Of a stretch of DNA of 64,000 bases, positions 60,351-64,000 are shown one piece after another; within the stretch, counting starts at the first letter, position 1, and the number at the start of each line of letters is the position of its first letter. The notes under the pieces are model-generated. The model worked only from the letters and a program-made list of their open reading frames with translations, ran no database searches and had not been told where the DNA came from. A program made the translations under genes and the position numbers. The DNA is taken from the NCBI RefSeq assembly GCF_047511655.1, contig NC_133386.1:126289866-126353865 (forward strand), in the 5' to 3' direction. This stretch comes from Castor canadensis. Lineage: Eukaryota > Chordata > Mammalia > Rodentia > Castoridae.

Positions 60351-62349
60351 AAAGCCTTGATATAATTAGTAAGTCTGGTTAACAAATTTTTATTCTATAT
60401 ATCACTGCTAGAATGGTAAGTTCCAAACTTGATTCTTATTTGTCCCTGACATTTTGCATTTTAGAAAGTATTGAAGAAGAGCCATAATCAGAATTGATCT
60501 GGGAAAAAGGAAAAACAACAAGCATTGAAAAGTGAAATTATTTTCATCCACAAAGGAATAAAAATCACAGCAAGTTGCCAGTAGGTAAAAGTAATGTTTT
60601 GGGAGGTTTTTGTAATGAAAAGATCATCTGAGTGAGAGTTTGCTGGTACTTTGATTTATTTTTTTAAAAAAGCAAACTAGGAACACTAAAGTTATGAATT
60701 ATAGGATTCTAGAAAGATAAAGATAACATATAACAAATGAATGTTATGGTCGATACTGGTATACTGGGTTGTTTCCTAAAAAAAGAAAAATGCTGTATTT
60801 CTCCCTGTGGATGTTCCCTAGGGACAAGTAAGGAGTTCTTTCTAGGCTGATGAATATTTGATTTACTTTCAATCGTATTTTCAGTTTGCTGTAGGGAGAA
60901 AAGGCCCAGAGTATGAGCTAGGAAAGTATCAAGGGAGTTTGAGTAACTATTACATAAATTTCAAGATTTAATATTATATGAATGTGTAAAATCAAATATT
61001 TTTCTTTAAATATATCTCTTAGAATTAATGTTTTCCTCTTAGAAATACAAGTTAAAACAACATAGAAAACTACAAACTTAAATTTTTTTTCATAAACTGT
61101 ACAAATACGGTTGTTAAATTTAGTTTACACTCCTTAGGGAATGTTGAAAGACCACCAATATCTTTATATTGGTGGCCTCAGACATATTTATTTACCCTAG
61201 TCCTCTAATAAAACCTAAATTAGAAGTTTTAATTCAAGGGAAAAAAAAGAAACGACAGAAAAGATTCTGTAAGTTTCCAGCACCAGGCCAATTTCATACA
61301 AGCATAGCAAGAGCAACATCTTTTGCTTCTTTTCATTTTCATGTCTCTAGGTTGTGCATAATTTCAGTCTCTTACTTGGCTAAACTTTTGTAGAGGAAAA
61401 GATGCAATAAAATGGATGCTCTTAGGAAATGAACATAAGGTTATAACTCAGGCACTCAGGACTTGAATTATCTCTCCGCAGGGGTACAGGGAATTGAGAT
61501 GAGGGTCAGAATTCAGAGGTATTATAGATGGTCAGAATAAAGTGTTCACACATCACTCTGAGGCACAAGATGTGAAGTGCTGATCTGATGTGACATATGA
61601 AGGTTAGCAACTACGAGTAACTGATACGACTGAACATCTTGCACATTCTAAATACTCAAGTTACTGCTTTTTCTTAAAACGAGAATAAAGTGTGCGATGT
61701 CTCACTTTCCATTTCTTTATTTCCAGTTCACTGCATCACTTCCCTTCTCTGTCATCATGGTTGTCATTTGAATTCCTGATCAGGAAATTTTGCAAAAGAG
61801 TAAACCAGGTTTGGTTAAAAATAGTAATAAATAAAAATGTCAAAAGCAATTTCAAATATAAAAATTTTAAATTCCCAGGTGCATATTATGCTGCTTGGTT
61901 GATGCAGAGAAGCTCTCAGTCAATCATGCATTATTGTCATTGGTATTTAAATCATTGCGTCAGTCATTTGCTGAGTGTTGCCTTAATTTTGTGAAAATCT
62001 GCCTCCCAAAAAGCAAAACCTGTCATAAGCAAAGTAAAAGTTAATGTGCTTAATTTAAGAATGAAAAGCTTAGCTTTGTTGAAAGATGGCATGACTTTAG
62101 TGGAAATTAGGCAGCATTATGGGAAAAAGAATCAAGCAACTGCAGTGCAGTAGTGAAACTCTATGCATCCTGAGCATGAGTGGGTTTTCCTCTTCAGTGG
62201 CAGTCTCCTTGGAACCATCTACCTGCAGATCCCAAAGGTCTTTGTTTACTGACAGAAATCATCATGGCATGTGGCTGTGTGTGTTGTGTTGTGTGTTCAG
62301 TTGTTTAAGGAGGAATATTATGTAGCAGATTCTGCAATTAACACTTTAT
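60351..62349. other. unassigned non-coding DNA
   Basis: No gene or repeat recognised; a 100-codon frame at 61692-61994 and others show no family features. Confidence 0.45.
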
Positions 62350-62480
62350 ATTTATTATCATCTTCAAAACAGCCAATGAGATGACATCTATGTTTATTTT
62401 CCCTTCCAGAGATAAGAAAATTGAGGTTCTGAAAAGTTAGTCACAAAATCCTAGTGAGAAGATCACAGCTTAAATAATTA
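62350..62480 (-). repeat. MIR SINE relic
   Basis: TTATCATCTTCAAAACAGCC, AATGAGATGACATCTATGTT, AGATAAGAAAATTGAGGTTC, TGAAAAGTTAGTCACAAAAT follow reversed MIR. Confidence 0.6.
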
Positions 62481-62629
62481 GTAATTTTTTAGAATCAGAA
62501 TATAAACTCCCTTCGTCCTTTGATTTATCTCTAGCAAATTACTTGCTAGTTACTAAAATAAAGCTCATAATATAAAAAGTGCCCCAGAGAGAAAGTATAT
62601 GACTAAACTACTGCCAGAGACTTTTCTAG

Positions 62630-62745
62630 AGCATTTAAGAAGCTGAGTATAGTATTTAAATTCAGCTGCCTGGTTCAAACCATGCTTTTATGCATCAACT
62701 GAGTGATATCAATCAAGTTCCTTATCACTGATTATGTTTCATATA
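62630..62745 (+). repeat. MIR SINE relic
   Basis: TTAAATTCAGCTGCCTGGTT, CAAACCATGC and AACTGAGTGATATCAATCAA, GTTCCTTATC follow the MIR core order (CCTGGGTTCAAATCC, CTGTGTGACCTTGGGCAAGTT). Confidence 0.6.
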
Positions 62746-63639
62746 AATCTTTCTTTCTATAGAGCATAGCATTTTGGCATGTGTTTTGCAACTCTGCATG
62801 GCATGTTAGGACTATAGAGAAAATATGGCCTCTGAGCTCAGGAGCTGGGTCAGGAAACAAAATACTGAGGAAAAGTATGTGGTAGGTGCTATAATAAAAC
62901 AATAAATTCAAGACACCATTTCCATCAGTGCTTAATCTACCAAAGAAGGTTTCACAATGGTTGTAACTACTGACTATATCTGAAGGAGAAACCCATAAGG
63001 TCATAAGGATTGTAAAAGGAATCCCAAACCCTGGGATCAGTATAGCATTTGTAGAGACATGAAATATGAGAGTGAAATGTTTTCCCATCTCCTTTTATCC
63101 CATTTGAAACTAGATAGTGGATGAATTCAGGGAAAATACAGAGGACAAAGATATGATATTGCAAAAAGTGGACAATAGTCAAGTGTCAAAAAATTTCTAT
63201 CCCATGCTAAGAAGTCTTTAGTGAACTTTTAAACCAGGAATGATCATCGTGCCAAAGGTGTCTCATATAAGTAAGAGATGATGACAACATCAACCTCCTC
63301 TCACTTAGAATAATTGGATTATTTCTTATTGGAAGGAGCAAAACATTATCATTCCTTACTCATTTCTATGGATAAAGTTGTGATTCTCTGTGTATGCATC
63401 AAGGGATTTCCTATAGGGAAAGGGAAATCAAGGGAAGAATAATTTTGAAACTAAGAAAAAATAAGCCTCCTCCAAGGATACGTAGCAAAATTCATCATTA
63501 TGGTTACCCAGAGCAATCTGTGCAAGTGATAAATTATTCCATCTTTTCTCAATATTAAGTTGCACTAATAACACTACAACTTTATTCAGATTGTAACATT
63601 TCATCTTTATCCAGGTTCTGTGGATAGTGACACATACGC
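62746..63639. other. unassigned non-coding DNA
   Basis: A 118-codon minus-strand frame (62732-63088) has no recognisable features; nothing else seen. Confidence 0.45.
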
Positions 63640-63880
63640 TTTGTTTTGTATTAGCATATATTAATTTTACAAAGTAAAGTGTTTCATTATGATATTTCCA
63701 TACATGCATATAATGTACTTTGATCATATTTACACTTCATTACACTTTCTTATCCCTTGTCCTCCCTCCCCTCCCTTCCACATCACTGGCAGCCTTTCTT
63801 TTACTTCCATGTCCTTCTTTTTATGCCCTCCTGTTTTTACACATATAAGAAAAAATATGTGATACTTTTTTTGTGGGGTG
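63640..63880 (-). repeat. LINE-1 3' UTR fragment
   Basis: Reversed, it reads ...AAATATGATCAAAGTACATT, ATGCATGTATGGAAATATCA, TAATGAAACACTTTACTTTG, TAAAATTAATATATGCTAAT. It shares its order with 38260-38362 (TTGATCAAAGCATATTGCGC, CCACAATGAAAC, GCAATTAATGTACAGTAATA). A pyrimidine-rich tract (63759-63780) corresponds to the purine-rich part. Confidence 0.65.
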
Positions 63881-64000
63881 TAACCAGAGAAATAAGCCAG
63901 TCCCACATTATTTTCTATGGTTATCCTGTTCTCAGTGGCCGAGTTTTTAAAATAATAATTAAATTAAAATCATGGTATAAAACAGAAATGTAACATGTCT
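63881..64000. other. unassigned non-coding DNA to window end
   Basis: Nothing recognised. Confidence 0.4.

Noticed and set aside
1-64000. CRISPR arrays, bacterial operons, riboswitches
   Set aside because: No regularly spaced direct repeats, no dense coding frames and no ribosome-binding sites; the repeat content is that of a mammalian genome.

Overview
This window looks like non-coding mammalian nuclear DNA, probably from a rodent. It is AT-rich and CpG-poor. It is packed with interspersed repeats: a near-complete LINE-1, many LINE-1 fragments of several ages, B1-like and tRNA-derived (ID-like) SINEs, MIR and L2 relics, a Tigger-type DNA transposon, two solo-LTR-like blocks and CA/GT microsatellites. 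Composite SINEs that join an ID-like unit to B1-like units, together with LINE-1 3' UTRs carrying a G-rich tract followed by a TATGCACATATGAATAATAAAA-like end, suggest Castorimorpha (beaver or kangaroo-rat lineage). That placement rests on recall of repeat families and has not been tested by a search. I see no intact host protein-coding gene; the longest open frames belong to LINE-1 or lie antisense to it.

Layout. 1-8.5 kb: mostly unassigned DNA with a CA repeat, an L2 relic, an old L1M 3' end carrying two later insertions, an ID/B1 composite SINE and a MIR. 8.5-17.3 kb: a decayed LINE-1 ORF2 fragment, a class-I-like LTR, a Tigger MITE, an L1M fragment, an orphan LINE-1 5' UTR, an antisense class-II-like LTR, and a triple LINE-1 3' end array. 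17.3-28.9 kb: unassigned DNA and MIRs, then a very long old L1M on the minus strand with a younger LINE-1 inserted in it. 28.9-36.05 kb: a full-length but dead LINE-1 on the plus strand, with 5' UTR, ORF1, ORF2, 3' UTR and A-rich tail. 36-48 kb: composite SINEs and more LINE-1 fragments on both strands. 48-64 kb: the least repetitive part. It holds a locally CpG-retaining segment with splice-donor signals on both strands (50.4-51.06 kb), three plus-strand AG|GT junctions resembling recursive splice sites (51,049; 53,174; 55,783), SINEs, MIRs and a possible L3/CR1 relic.

How the parts relate. The only coding machinery is LINE-1: ORF1 (RNA-binding chaperone) and ORF2 (endonuclease plus reverse transcriptase), which in active relatives copy themselves and mobilise SINEs such as those here. 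The copy in this window cannot do so, because ORF1 and ORF2 each carry several stops or frameshifts. The 48-64 kb part may lie within or next to a host transcription unit, but this is inference from splice-like signals only.
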